NCBI RefSeq assembly: GCF_024362695.1 | Contig: NC_065417.1 | Location: 12,641,001 to 12,705,000 of the forward strand | DNA length: 64,000 nucleotides | Direction of reading: 5' to 3' | From: Pectinophora gossypiella | Taxonomy: Eukaryota; Arthropoda; Insecta; Lepidoptera; Gelechiidae | In this document: positions 20,996 through 31,849 of the stretch, one piece after another | Layout of the letters: every line of letters starts with the position of its first letter | Position numbering within the stretch: position 1 is the first letter of the stretch | The notes under the pieces: generated by a model | What the model was told of the DNA's origin: nothing | Database searches by the model: none | What the model saw: only the letters and a program-made list of their open reading frames with translations | Position numbers and translations under genes: made by a program

Positions 20996-21272
20996 CTTCT
21001 TCTTCTATCGTGTGGCTGGTGTCAGGGTTACTATTGAGCCGCCAAAGGACCCTGACATGGCTCATGTCATGACTACGTACTTACATCAGTAAGTAGTAAC
21101 CGGGACCAATGGCTTAACGTGCCTTCCGACACACGGATCATCTTACTTTCGCCTATAATATCCTAACTAAATTAGGGACCACAAAATATTTTTTGTGTCC
21201 CCACCGGGAAACGAACCCAGGACCTCCAGATCGTGAGCCCAACGCTCAATAACTGGACCACGGAGGTCGTTT
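20996..21272 (-). mobile_element. SINE-A with 9-bp TSD
   Basis: All SINE-A landmarks are in antisense, with a short deletion in the GATTGTCC to ATATCCTAAC segment. AATCAAAAT duplications lie at 20987-20995 and 21273-21281. Confidence 0.85.
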
Positions 21273-21281
21273 AATCAAAAT

Positions 21282-22069
21282 AACATTACAACAAACCAAT
21301 TTATACCAACCTCATACCCTGTTTCTTCAAACTCATAAACTCGTAACGTAATATCCCTCGTTCTTTTTGGTGGTCACAAAGGAATGCCTAATAATGTAAC
21401 TGCTTTGGATCTCAGGTAAACCCTTATTCAATATTGGCTAATCCTCCTTTATTAAAATCCCTTGAATTTCATTATCTTTTGCTTTCCACTAAAATAGATT
21501 AAAACATTCTGAGTCTGTTTGTCTGAAGGCTAGTAAAAGGACAGTTGGCAGTTTGTATTTTGGCCTTATTTTCCCAGACAGGATAAAATCTTTCAAACGG
21601 TAGAAGATAATTGTAGCTTCTTAGGTAAAAAATAAATTATGGATTTCTGATTACTTACTAAATAAAGACAGATCTAAAAGTGACAAAAACTTTCTTCTTT
21701 TACCTTTTACCAATAAATGCACCTCACTCAATATAAATCGCGGTGTGAGCCACGACCCTAACATTCAGCAAATCCAAGTACTCCAAGGTTCAAAATGATT
21801 CGAAATCTAATGTCTGTGAGAGAAAAACAATTTTCCTTTATGTTCGAGCGAACTCAGAAAACTACTTTAGTTCTTTTCAAAATTGGCTGTGTTTCAAACT
21901 TTTAATTAAAACACAATTTCAAAGGATGTCACTGCGTTTGAAAGAAAAGAAAAATATATAATTATACATTTCATGTTTCTTTAATTTTTATTAGGAAAAA
22001 AATTGCCTACAAAAGACTGACAAACCAACTAAAGGTGGTTCTAATGCCACCTACCTATATACTGAAATA
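21282..22069. other. Unassigned AT-rich DNA
   Basis: ACTAAATAAAGACAGATCTA (21657-21676) recurs at 60572-60591, so a low-copy repeat of unclear limits is present. No gene seen. Confidence 0.35.
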
Positions 22070-22078
22070 TTTATATAT

Positions 22079-22377
22079 CATCATCACCAGCCCATTAACG
22101 TCCCCACTGCTGGGGCACGGGCCTTCCCTATGGATGGATAGGGAGATCGGGCCTTAAACCATCACGCGGGCCCAGTGCGGATTGGTGGTTATTAACGATT
22201 GCTAATACAGCCGGGACCAACGGCTTAACGTGCCTTCCGAAGCACGGAGGAGCTCGAGATGAAAACTTTTTTTTGTGGTCACCCATCCTATGACCGGCCT
22301 TTGCGAAAGTTGCTTAACTTCAACAATCGCAGACCGAGCGCGTTAACCATTGCGCCACCGAGCTCCTATAGCCGAGC
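22079..22377 (-). mobile_element. SINE-B with 9-bp TSD
   Basis: In antisense it begins TCATCATCACCAGCCCATTA and ends ACCGAGCTCCT. TTTATATAT flanks it (22070-22078, 22378-22386). About 10 bp lie between the SINE 5' end and the right duplication. Confidence 0.85.
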
Positions 22378-22386
22378 TTTATATAT

Positions 22387-22750
22387 ATAACATTACAGAA
22401 TTGTCTTTAAAGAAGATGAATTCCAAATATACGTTTACTTATCTTATTTATGAAGAGAGCAATTTGAGCCTTTCAAACGACATTTTAAAGGAAAAGCAAT
22501 TGGAATAATATTTGAAATAAATTGAAACTCTCCTAATAAACATTAAATTGAGTAATAAACAACCCTTAATCGTTTTTCAAGTAGCAATTTTGAGAGATAA
22601 ACGTTAAAAATAGGTTTGTAATTAAATTATAAAATGTATTCGAAAAGTCGCAATATACCTTAGCTTTTGAACTTTATAGATTGGTGGACGATAAAGATGG
22701 CGTAACGACCTTGAAGATTACCAGAAGGAAAATGGAAAGAAGAGGTCTGT
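22387..22750. other. Unassigned AT-rich DNA
   Basis: No shared repeat or coding signal. Confidence 0.3.
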
Positions 22751-22751
22751 T

Positions 22752-22862
22752 GTTCGCCCTGAGCCGAGGTTGGCGCCCAACTGGGCACCCTCAGGCCTGT
22801 TGTCTTAAATTTTGACTGGGTAAGAGCCCTCAGCGATCCCCATAATTTGTCCGAAGATTTGT
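22752..22862 (+). mobile_element. Repeat F fragment
   Basis: CGCCCTGAGCCGAGGTTGGC to CCATAATTTGTCCG; the terminal ~50 bp and A-tail are missing. Confidence 0.75.
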
Positions 22863-22944
22863 AAGAAAAGAAAAAAAGGTCTGTTGTTCAACAGTTTACA
22901 TTTGAAGGTAACACGATTTACAAAATAGTCCATCAATAGTCAAA

Positions 22945-23150
22945 TAGGCCGCCTAGTTGTACTGCTTTTATTTTTTTATAAATATTTCTATGTTCTGTTT
23001 TTGAATAATAAAGTATATTCGGTAATATTTAAAGAAAAATATAAATCAGGCGAATAATCCTGTCGGTGTAGCATTCTCCATTCTGGCCTTTGATAGACTG
23101 GAATGGAGAATGCTACACCGACAAGAGCGTGGCTCTTAAATTGATGATGA
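22945..23150. mobile_element. LINE tail followed by head-to-head LINE-K ends
   Basis: AAATAGGCCGCCTAGTTGTAC and TTTGAATAATAAAGTAT resemble the 14.1/17.2 kb LINE 3' end. Then TGTCGGTGTAGCATTCTCC (23061 on) and its exact reverse complement (to 23123) form 23-bp arms. The second arm continues into CAAGAGCGTGGCTCTTAAAT and (TGATGA)n, a LINE-K terminus. Confidence 0.65.
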
Positions 23151-23466
23151 TGCGCTGCATGCGTTGGGCACACGACGTGCAATACCTAATTAAAACTGTT
23201 TAGTGCGCTTTTTTTCAGCAAACAATAAACTTTTTTTTTAATAGGAAGTGAAAGGCCTCGGCGTACATGCGATCAAATCAGAAGTACTCTAAACCGGTTC
23301 TCGCATGAAGAAGGAATGTATCAGTGAGTAAAGGTATTTTTTTGTATTACTTACAATAAAATTCTCAGTGTATTTATGCAAATTGGAAGAATGAACCATA
23401 CATTTCATTTCTAATTTAATTCTGTCATTGTCTTTATCACACTGTATATCTATACATATAATACCA
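23151..23466. other. Unassigned DNA
   Basis: No shared repeat or coding signal. Confidence 0.3.
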
Positions 23467-23575
23467 TCATCTCCCTGGCGTTATATACTCCGTTTTTCAC
23501 GGGGCAAGCACCTAACATGATGATTTGACAGGTTCAGTTTTTTTTACAGAAGCCACTGCCTGTAACCTAATATAA
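23467..23575 (-). mobile_element. SINE-C 3' fragment
   Basis: Antisense CATCATCTCCCTGGCG, GTTTTTCACGGGGCAAGC, TTTACAGAAGCCACTGCCTG. 5'-truncated and diverged. Confidence 0.65.
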
Positions 23576-24055
23576 ATTTTACTAAACAAAACATTACATA
23601 ATAAAACATTTCACACATTGATTGTACGTGTAACAGAATCCGGTTAGATGTCTCAGAAAATTTAATGCTCACGAAATGGCGTAACTAAGAGAAGCTTAAC
23701 AGCTTAAGCTGTTAGGTTTTAGCTTAAGTAAGTTTAAGTGTAAACTTCCTAATTCTCAGACGAGAATACTGCTTATAAAAGATGTTTTGTTTGATTTTCA
23801 TTTAAGTAAAAGGACTGATGTAAACTGCGTTAATTTTGGTTTTAATTGCGTAAATATTTAAGACACCTCCATCAACCCGCAGTGGAGTAGCGTCGTGGAG
23901 TATGCTGCTTACCTCCTCTGTTTAGTTGAGAGTTGCGACTGTTGGCACCCTATCCTTCCGCATCGTATTTGAATAACAGTTTCATATTGAATTATAATCA
24001 CAATTAAGAACAAAGAATGTGTAGACTTTATCGTATACACGCATCTTCTTTTGTG
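23576..24055 (+). mobile_element. Mostly unassigned; SINE-D fragment at 23858-23930
   Basis: Positions 23858-23930 read CACCTCCATCAACCCGCAGT and GTGGAGTATGCTGCTTACC, a SINE-D 3' piece in plus orientation. The remainder is unmatched. Confidence 0.5.
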
Positions 24056-24490
24056 ACGTCGGACGCTCATACGGTTGAAGACTGTAAGGCCAAGGCGGGG
24101 TAAGGTAAACCAAGCTCAGCCGATGGTGGGGAGTGGAGAGTCGTCCGAAGGACATAATTTACGATCCCGACGACCCGGTTACTCTAGACATAGAGGCAGC
24201 CAATCAGCTCGCGACACCAAACACTTCAGGACCCCGATACTGACCCCGCCGGCGCGGTCGACGACTTCCCTCAATCAGCGCTTATCGCTATCGACCCACT
24301 AGGGTCGATTAATTCTTTCAAATATTTTTCCTCTCCGACGACGTCCTGAGCCGAGGTTCGTGTCCAACTGGGCACCCTCAGGCCAGTTGTCTTAAACGTT
24401 GTACCGGGTGAGAGCCTTTAGCGCTCCCCATTTGTCCGGCCAAGTAGTTAATGCCATCTGCGGCAAATCTACAATAAGTCACGCCAAAAA
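24056..24490 (+). mobile_element. Repeat F, longest copy
   Basis: It extends 5' beyond other copies: ACGGTTGAAGACTGTAAGGC, GGTAAACCAAGCTCAGCCGA, then CACCAAACACTTCAGGACCC, the common core and CACGCCAAAAAA. The 75-codon Arg/Ser-rich plus frame (24075-24302) may be the last coding part of a LINE whose 3' UTR is repeat F; no domain is recognisable. Confidence 0.7.
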
Positions 24491-24927
24491 AGGATTGGAG
24501 AGTTGCCGTTGTACACCTAGTATTATTCCTTATTCTATGTTTATTAATAATAATAGAACCTAATACCTAGTATCATGACCTAATTAAATCAAAGTCAAGC
24601 AGACGAGCTACTCTCAACAGTCCCTGCAAGTTTTATTAAAATACTAAAATATGCAACTATTTAAATAATTTTTAGGTAAGTACTTACGCATTGAGTCAGG
24701 CGCTAGAAGTAATTTTCTATTAAAACTTTATTCGACGGGAGAAGCAGCTGTCGCGAAATGATTAACGTAATTAGGATCTTTAATCTTAGTTTGGAAATAA
24801 CAACCTGAGACTATCCATCTTAATTTTTTTCATGGTCTTTTTTCTTTTGTTGTCTAAGTTTAAAATAGCAAAAACATATTTTTTTGCTGATGAAAAACTG
24901 TTGATTTCATACATCGACATACGTCGC
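24491..24927. other. Unassigned DNA
   Basis: No shared repeat or coding signal. Confidence 0.3.
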
Positions 24928-24939
24928 GATTAGATTACC

Positions 24940-25075
24940 CGCGCCCAACTGGGCACCCTCAGGCCTGTTGTCTTAAACGTTGTACCGGGTGAGAGCCTTC
25001 AGCGCTCCCTATTTGTCCGGCCAAGTAGTTAATGCCATCTGCGGCAAATCTACAATAAGTCACGTTAAAAAAAAA
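24940..25075 (+). mobile_element. Repeat F, 5'-truncated, exact 12-bp TSD
   Basis: Starts at GCGCCCAACTGGGCACCC and ends with nine As. GATTAGATTACC flanks it exactly (24928-24939, 25076-25087). This copy shows that F moves by target-primed reverse transcription. Confidence 0.9.
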
Positions 25076-25129
25076 GATTAGATTACCAACTGCAAATAAT
25101 TTTATGATAGAGCAACAAATTGAATTATT

Positions 25130-25217
25130 ATTATTGTACTGTATTCATGTGTTATGTCTGATTGTTGAAATTTTAGTTCCGTGCAATAAAGTATATTTGA
25201 TTTGATTTGATTTGATT
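25130..25217 (+). mobile_element. Non-LTR 3' end with (TTTGA)n tail
   Basis: TTTTAGTTCCGTGCAATAAAG then TATATTTGATTTGATTTGA. It is 5'-truncated; the same end occurs at 47880-47926. Confidence 0.7.
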
Positions 25218-25344
25218 ATTCATTTACTGTAAGACCTCTCATTTTGCTAAATTTCATGATTCTAGATTAATGGAAAGTACCCCATAGGTTTATTCATTTT
25301 GAACCTCGATTTTTTACAGCTGCAAGGGGCCGCTGACATGAGTA

Positions 25345-25446
25345 CATAAAACATAAAACAGCCTATATACGTCCCACTGCTGGGCACAGGCCTCCCCTCG
25401 ACCAACCGGAGGGGGTATAGAGCATACTCCACCACGCTGCTCCAAT
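25345..25446 (-). mobile_element. SINE-D 3' fragment, exact 13-bp TSD
   Basis: Antisense CAGCCTATATACGTCCCACT, GCACAGGCCTCCCCTC, CATACTCCACCACGCTG. GCTGACATGAGTA flanks it (25332-25344, 25447-25459). The 102-bp insert is strongly 5'-truncated yet has a perfect duplication. Confidence 0.9.
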
Positions 25447-25624
25447 GCTGACATGAGTATTCGACGATAATTTCAACGTAATATCTCCACGCCTTCCCGA
25501 GAAAAGGAACATGACAGACAGATAGGCAATAAAGAGATCCTAGATGGGTACTGTTTTTTGTAATGAGGTTCGGAACCCAAAAAAGCCTGCCTGTCTAGCT
25601 AGTATCGTGTAACCTATTAACCCC

Positions 25625-26189
25625 TTCTTCTTCTCTCGTGTGGGTTGTGAGGTGGATTACTAACCTCATCAACCCTGGTAACAGGGTTTCTATTGAGCCG
25701 CCAAAGGCTCATGACTCATGTAACGACTACTTACATCATCATCATCACCAGCCCATCAACGTCCCTACTGCTGGGGCACGGGCCTTCTCTTTGGATGAAT
25801 AGGGAGATCGGGCCTTAAACCACCACGCGGGGCCAGTGCGGATTGGTGGTTATTTAACGACCGCTAATGCAGCCGGGACCAACGGCTTAACGTGCCTTCC
25901 GAAGCACGGAGGAGCTCGAGATGAAAACTTTTTTTTAGTCACCCATCCTATGACCGGCCTTTGCGAAAGTTGCTTAACTTCAACAATCGCAGACCGAGCG
26001 CGTTTACCGCTGCGCCACCGAGCTCCTCAACGGTTACTACTTACATAAGTAAGTAGTGCCTTCCGAAGCACGGATCATCTTACTTTCGGACAATCAGGTG
26101 ATCAGCCTGCAATGTCCTAACCAAACTAGGGATCACAAAGTAATTTTTGTGATATTTCCCCACCAGGATTCGAACCCGGGACCTCCGGA
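25625..26189 (-). mobile_element. SINE-A split by SINE-B, head truncated
   Basis: The left part (25625-25736) is the antisense SINE-A 3' end up to CGACTACTTACAT. The right part (26036-26189) continues with TAAGTAAGTAG, the central domain (shortened by a small deletion), CCTAACCAAACTAGGGATCA and the B box. The A-box end is lost. Confidence 0.8.
25737..26035 (-). mobile_element. SINE-B inside SINE-A, exact 11-bp TSD
   Basis: ACTACTTACAT lies at 25726-25736 and 26036-26046. Antisense order: (ATC)n, ACGTCCCTACTGCTGGGGC, central domain, 5S-like boxes, CACCGAGCTCCT. About 8 bp precede the right duplication. Confidence 0.9.
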
Positions 26190-26232
26190 ACCAAACTCCT
26201 CAACCCCTCAATAACCTCTTTGAGGTTGAATA

Positions 26233-26318
26233 AAATATATACATATATTGACGATTCAAAGTGTAACTATGTTACCTACTGAATAAAGATATTTTTGAAT
26301 TTGAATTTGAATTTGAAT
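26233..26318 (+). mobile_element. Repeat H 3' end with (TTTGAA)n tail
   Basis: TTGACGATTCAAAGTGTAAC, TGTTACCTACTGAATAAAG, then TTTGAATTTGAATTTGAA. Near-identical to the end of 52665-52868. Confidence 0.8.
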
Positions 26319-27361
26319 TGGAAAATGTGAGTACTAGGTGACACTGTTTTCAGATACATTTACATATAAGTACATTAACATGTTTCTAAAGTAAAAGGTA
26401 GCACTTTATCGCCCCCTTGACACTTGATAATGTCTTATACGTGTTGTCTATTTTCCTTACTTCATGCATATATGAACTCGCGCCCTTAATCCCTAAAGTG
26501 GGCAAAACCACATGTAGTTATGAGTCAACAAGCGGAAACTTTTGATACGAAGTCCTAAGATGATAAAGGTGTCCGTCAGAATCGGCGGTCACTCGTATTT
26601 TGTCGACGTACTTTAAGTAGACATGATGCTCAATAATTGCTGCCCACTTAGTGCTTATCACTAGACAATAAAATTGCTGCATAAGCCATCTTCGGGCGCA
26701 TCAGAGTCGTGCCAACTAGGAGTCGAAGTGGTCGCCATGGCCGAAATTGGTCGCAGAGATCATCATCATCTAGTGAGGCACTAGGCGGCACTGGTGGGCA
26801 GCAATTATTGAGCACAATTTGAAAATACAAGTGACCGGTGATTCTGAATCACATTGGTCTAACAGAAACCTTTGATCCTCGTTACTACTGATGTAAGTAA
26901 GTACTATTGTCAATGTCTGGATTCCGAAAAACTCTGTGTAATAAATACCATTTAGTAAAATTTCCCGGTTCCAAAGTCTGAGGATTTGCGTCTCCTTGGT
27001 TTTCTGATTTTGTTGATCACAGTATTTTATACGTGAGCTTGGATTTTGCACGGTGGCTATTTTATTCCAATATCGGTGCTTTGGCGTTTTTAAAATGCAT
27101 TACTTTTCAATTCTAGAGCGATATTTTATAACGGAAAATATGATGTTACGCGGGTAGTCTCGTAATTGGCAGGCAGGTACCTTGCACTGTCTATTGTTTG
27201 CCTTGATGTCTGTCGTGTTCTGTGGAAATTCACTTACCTCCCTGCAAACACTTACTTTAACTCAAGTCCGTGATATCTAATGGGCAGGAAACGAATTGAA
27301 GCCACTTTTTTCTTAAGATGGATAATATTATTACAACCTTAGTGACATAAAAAATAATAAG
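26319..27361. other. Unassigned DNA
   Basis: About 1 kb with no repeat I can match, except TACTGATGTAAGTAAGTAC at 26884, a SINE-A-like scrap. Minus frames of 60-93 codons (26648-27051) show no domain. Confidence 0.4.
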
Positions 27362-27445
27362 CTATATACGGAAAATTCCACTTGATATCAATCATGGTTT
27401 GGTATCCCTCAAAGTTTTCGTTACGATATCACTAACACCCTGTAT
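27362..27445. mobile_element. MITE-N right half
   Basis: GGAAAATTCCACTTGATATC to CGTTACGATATCACTAACAC and CCTGTA. The left half is missing. Confidence 0.7.
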
Positions 27446-27446
27446 T

Positions 27447-27530
27447 CCCAATTGGGTCAGAGGTATATCTATCGCATGGTGAACTGAGTATCCACGCTTC
27501 ACCAAGTTTTCTGCTAGACAAACGTGATAA
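27447..27530 (-). mobile_element. SINE-E fragment
   Basis: Antisense CCCAATTGGGTCAGAGGTAT, CTATCGCATGGTGAACTG, CACCAAGTTTTCTGCTAGAC. It abuts the MITE-N terminus. Confidence 0.65.
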
Positions 27531-28164
27531 AAATAAAAAGCTCTTATAAAGTCATTTTGTTTAAAACGATTAATAATTATGTACCTCTCATTTTGTTAAA
27601 CGGTCACAAAAACCTCGATAAAAGCAATATGAATTTATTCACTGTGAAAATAATAATTTTCATACTAGGTATTGCCTGCGGCATCGTCCACACAAACGTG
27701 CAGAATTGCGGATTAATAAACAAAAACACACAAATAAACACATATAGTGTGTTAATTTGTTTATTTCATTTATTTATCTGTCGCATTGCATCAGGTGGAT
27801 TACCAATCTCGGATACCTAGCGTTATTATTGATCCGCCAAACGTGCCCCTAAAATGCTTGTGGACTACTTACTTAAGTAAATCGTAACCGGGACTATAAC
27901 ACAACATAAGCAGCATCACGCATGTCTTTAAGTATTTCTTCAATCCCACTTTTTAGTCTTAATAGCGTCTTTTGTGTAGGACTCTTTATAATATGTTTTT
28001 GTTCAATTATCCTTGAAAACTCCAAGGTACAATTTGTGTACAATTGATCGAGAAGGTAATGTTCAATTGGTTTGAATACATAAAGCGGATGTAAGATAAT
28101 AGGATTATCAAAGCAGTATATAAAGCAAAGGTTGGTGGTGGTGCTAGCAGAGGAAGGAGGACCT
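27531..28164 (-). mobile_element. Unassigned DNA with degraded SINE-A at 27785-27893
   Basis: GGTGGATTACCAATCTCGG, GATCCGCCAAACGTGCCCC and GTAACCGGGAC keep the antisense SINE-A order with many changes. The rest is unmatched. Confidence 0.4.
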
Positions 28165-28335
28165 AGAAGAAGATGTCCTTAGAAAAGGTTCAGTAAGGTC
28201 TACTCTGAACCGGCGTGCTATTGATGAATGTGGAGGCAGCAAGAGAAGTTTATTAGGATTGAAGAAAATGGAATTCCATAGTCTCTGCTTATCCCAGTGG
28301 GTAATAAGCGTGAGTTTATGTACGTACGTTGTGTA
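28165..28335 (+). mobile_element. LINE-J 3' end
   Basis: AGATGTCCTTAGAAAAGGTT, TACTCTGAACCGGCGTGC, GGAATTCCATAGTCTCTGC, GCGTGAGTTTATGTACG. Same order as 11.1 and 52.9 kb. Confidence 0.7.
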
Positions 28336-28658
28336 CAATTCTACTGCATTTATTCGGTAGATACATTTAATGAAATGCGTACCTACACATATTTTGTATT
28401 TAATAAACATTGCTTCAGAAAACTTTTATAAAGTTGCACCGAGCTTATTCACAGTGAATAAATTAAAGGCTGTTGACAATCTCGCTCCATAATTCCATAT
28501 TGAATATTGAAATTGCTGCAGAGTTTCGAAAGGTGAGCGTTTATTATTCAAGTCGTTAACGTCAATACTTATACGGCCTTATCTTACTGGGACACTATGA
28601 TAAAGGTTGCATTACCTAGTTGCGCAAACGTATGATTTCCCACTACTGGCGCAAACAT
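28336..28658. other. Unassigned DNA
   Basis: No shared repeat or coding signal. Confidence 0.3.
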
Positions 28659-28670
28659 GGTAACGTTGTG

Positions 28671-28946
28671 TTCAGGACCCCGATACCGACCCCGCCGGCG
28701 TGGTCGACGATTTCCCTCATTCAGCGCTTATCGCTATCGACCCACTAGAGTCGATTAATTCTTTCGAATATTTTTCCTCTCAGACGACGCCCTGAACCGA
28801 GGTTCGCGCCCAACTGGGCACCCTCAGGCCTGTTGTCTTAAACGTTGTACCGGATGAGAGCCTTCAGCGCTCCCCATTTGTCCGGCCAAGTAGTTAATGC
28901 CATCATGTAGATTTGTATCTACAATAAGTCACGTCAAAAAAAAAAA
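28671..28946 (+). mobile_element. Repeat F, exact 12-bp TSD
   Basis: Runs TTCAGGACCCCGATACCGAC through the core to GTCACGTC and eleven As. GGTAACGTTGTG flanks it (28659-28670, 28947-28958). Confidence 0.9.
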
Positions 28947-29179
28947 GGTAACGTTGTGAGATAAAGCCCTAAGTGTAAAGAGTATTCTAGAAAATAATTC
29001 AAAGGCTTCAATTATTTTTAGCGCGAGATAGTTTAATGTATTTGGTGGTGAAGAAAACAACTTTTGCCCATCATATTAAGCACACGCCTGCTGAAGAAGT
29101 TTAGCGGCTTATGCTGAGTGAGGCCCTTTTATAAAGGACACCACCACCATCGTTGACCAGTCCATACACACAATTATTT

Positions 29180-29351
29180 GTATTTCTCGTGTATGTTGTC
29201 TTTTAATTTTTTAATTTTTTTTTTTATTATGTGTTTGATTGTAAGTTATGTGTTACTCCGTGTTTTATATTATATATTTGTTATTTATTTTATACTTGTT
29301 ACTGTGGTGTCCCTTTATAATAAACGTATCTTTCTTTCTTTCTTTCTTTCT
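29180..29351 (+). mobile_element. LINE-type 3' end with (TTTC)n tail
   Basis: CTGTGGTGTCCCTTTATAAT then AAACGTATCTTTCTTTC repeats. The sequence before the tail resembles that preceding the (TTCTA)n array at 17.39 kb. Confidence 0.6.
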
Positions 29352-29469
29352 AAGTTGCAGTAGTTTTAGACGTTTTAGGATTTTGTTAATGATAAATAGT
29401 TTTCTTTTACTTTTATGTCTTAATTATTATGTAGGTATACTTGTTCTCATTTCTTATGTTTAAGCCTAA

Positions 29470-29592
29470 ATAATATGCTGTAACTCTCCTTTAAATTGCT
29501 GTGCCCATTCCGGGTCCATATGTGTTACTCACCTTATATTACCACCCTCCTACCATGTGGAACGCAATAAATGATATGATTATGATTACGTA
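29470..29592 (+). mobile_element. Retroposon 3' end with ATGATT-type tail
   Basis: GCTGTGCCCATTCCGGGTCC, ACCATGTGGAACGCAATAAA, then TGATATGATTATGATT. Only one copy in the window; class inferred from AATAAA plus short repeats. Confidence 0.45.
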
Positions 29593-29593
29593 T

Positions 29594-29745
29594 AGTGGTG
29601 CTAATTCCTGTAGACATTATGTAATTATGTAAGTTAAACCTGTCATTTTTTATCCCCCTAAAGGAAAGGGACGGGTAATCGACAGGCATACAATTTATGG
29701 AACACACGCCAATTTTAGGCAGAAATCTAAAAAGGCCCACCCAAA
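29594..29745. mobile_element. MITE-P half copy
   Basis: GGTGCTAATTCCTGTAGACA, GGAAAGGGACGGGTAATCG, ACACACGCCAATTTTAGGC. The other half is absent. Confidence 0.7.
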
Positions 29746-29756
29746 TTTATATCGGC

Positions 29757-29898
29757 CTCGGCTTCTGCAAAAAACTCGATATGTGAAATCTTCAGGTTAG
29801 GTAAGCGGACCCTGTGAAAAACGGGATAATGCTAGGAGAGGATTAGTAACTGTTACCAACTGAATATAGATATTTTTACATTTTGAATTTGAATTTCG
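29757..29898 (+). mobile_element. SINE-C 3' end followed by repeat H-like tail
   Basis: TCTTCAGGTTAGGTAAGCGG, GTGAAAAACGGGATAATGCT (SINE-C), then GTTACCAACTGAATATAGAT and TTGAATTTGAATTT (repeat H end). Confidence 0.65.
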
Positions 29899-30392
29899 AA
29901 TCCCTCTGTCCGTTATAACACCTATCACGGCATACCCGGAAAGAAAAGCAGCTGGACGTGTTCTGTGTTATATATATATATATTCATTCCTTGGCTTCCA
30001 TTTAATAGAAGAAACAGACTTTAGAACTTGTAAATTGGGTTTAAATGTGAGCCCGAATAAGTCCCCAGTTCTAAGTTCAGTTTGCCAGCCCTTGACCCAA
30101 GTCATTGTTTCCACATAAGCCTCTCTCCACTCCACTCGAGGAGGCTACTGACATTTAGCTAGCGGCTTCTAGACGTTTTTAAGCTTAATGCACATAGAGG
30201 AGCCCGTAGGCTTCTCGGTAATGTATCATAACCCTTCCGGAATTAGCTACTTGATAGTTGTAACAATAAAATATGAAATATTTCGGATATGGTAGTTTAT
30301 CATTTAACGATAATTAAAAAGAGACACAAAATAAAAAAATAAAAAAAATAAAGTAAAAAAATATATTATATTAAAAATAAAAAAAAAAAATG
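29899..30392. other. Unassigned DNA, A-rich at its right end
   Basis: Nothing recognised. 30300-30392 is very A-rich and precedes the palindrome. Confidence 0.35.
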
Positions 30393-30442
30393 AACCAAAA
30401 CCATCCAACCACCACCAGGTGGTTGGTTGGATGGTTTTGGTT
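30393..30442. repeat. Near-perfect palindrome of ~25-bp arms
   Basis: AACCAAAACCATCCAACC... (30393-30416) is followed after about one base by its reverse complement (30418-30442), with one extra base. The spacer is too short for an RNA hairpin loop without opening the stem. Confidence 0.85.
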
Positions 30443-30682
30443 TTAAATATTTTATTTTTACTAAATTAGAATACAATTTTTTATCTGTGTGTAAGACCCA
30501 AAACACGGGCGGCCATGCTCGAACATCGTGTATCACAATATAAACAAAAGCTATCTGTCAGGTTACAAGTTATACTGTTTGTCAGTCTGATGATTTATTA
30601 AAATGTGACGTCACGGAGCAAACTGTAAGGTGACCGACCGTTTTCGCGCGATATTTGAAATTAAAGAGGAAAAATATTTTTG

Positions 30683-30767
30683 CACCTTTGGCTGCTCAAT
30701 AATAACTCTGACACCAGGGTTTATGAGTTGGTACTCCACCTCACAACCCACATGATAGAAGAATATA
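30683..30767 (+). mobile_element. SINE-A 3' fragment
   Basis: GCTGCTCAATAATAACTCTG, GACACCAGGGTTTATGAG, CTCACAACCCACATGATAG. Confidence 0.75.
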
Positions 30768-31139
30768 AACTCCCACTTTCTCCCCACAACCCTCGCGCTT
30801 TGTGTACATTGGCCTTGATAAAGAATCTTTAGAATCCTTTACTAATGCCGTTTATTGGAAACGTAAGACCTCCTACGCGTTAACGACTCGGCTTCGCTTC
30901 TCGTATTCAAACGGAACACGTGTTACCTACAGCATTCATTAGAACTAGCTGTTGCGGGCGACTTCATCTGTGAAGTAAATAACTTTCAAGGAAGGAACGT
31001 CTATGTGCGATGTCCCGATTCCAAGTGTAGATACTAATACGAATAAAAGGACAATGCATCGTGGTCTGTGTCCGTGAAAGTGTTAAGGTCGTCCCGGAAA
31101 AGCACTGTAAATAACGTCCTTGTCAACGTGTGCTTAAGG
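30768..31139. other. Unassigned DNA
   Basis: No shared repeat or coding signal. Confidence 0.3.
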
Positions 31140-31147
31140 AAAATTTC

Positions 31148-31455
31148 TTCTTGACGACCTCTGTGGTCCAATTGAGTTGAGTGATGTGCTCACGATCCGG
31201 AGGTCCCAGGTTCGAATCCCGGTGGAGACAAATCACAAAAATCACTTTGTTTAGTTAGATTGTCCAAAAGTAAGATGCATGCTTCGGAAGGCATGTTAAG
31301 CTTTGGTCCCGGCTACTATTTACTTACTGATGTAAGTAGGTACGAAGTCGTTACATGAGTCAGGTCAGGGGCCTTTTGCGGCGCAATAGCAACCCTGACA
31401 CCAGGGTTGATGAGGTTGGTAATCCACCTCACAACCCACACGATAAAAGAAGAGT
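31148..31455 (+). mobile_element. SINE-A with 8-bp TSD
   Basis: Head CTCTGTGGTCCAATTGAG and B box GGTTCGAATCC; central domain degraded (ATGCTTCGGAAGGCATG); end CACAACCCACACGATAAAAG. AAAATTTC flanks it (31140-31147, 31456-31463). Confidence 0.8.
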
Positions 31456-31463
31456 AAAATTTC

Positions 31464-31849
31464 ATGATGATCTGTTGAGTAGGTATTTTTTCATGACCAG
31501 TCAGTACCTTTCTCAATGATCGATTTATACGAAACATCATGTCCACAATGAGAACAAAACAATCAAACATCAAATAAAATCTTTGGTTTTTTTGTTTACA
31601 ATACTTAAACTTGGTTTAACTTTCAACAGTTGACATTGTTGACGGTCGTTTCAACAAATCACAAGTGAATTGTGAACGAACAAATAGAAAACTTTGTTCG
31701 ACGAAACGCGCTCACCTCACAAAATAAATGTTAAAATTCAAATTGTTTTTGAAACGTCAAGGCGTCTTTTAGGATATTGTTTTTTCTTCTCTTTATTAGT
31801 GTACTTTGATTAGTCACTTAAATTGTGTTTTTGGGATAACATAAGAAAT
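31464..31849. other. Unassigned DNA
   Basis: No shared repeat or coding signal. Confidence 0.3.

Noticed and set aside
24075..24302. 75-codon frame as a conserved protein
   Set aside because: It lies within repeat F and shows only Arg/Ser-rich sequence; at most a LINE coding remnant.
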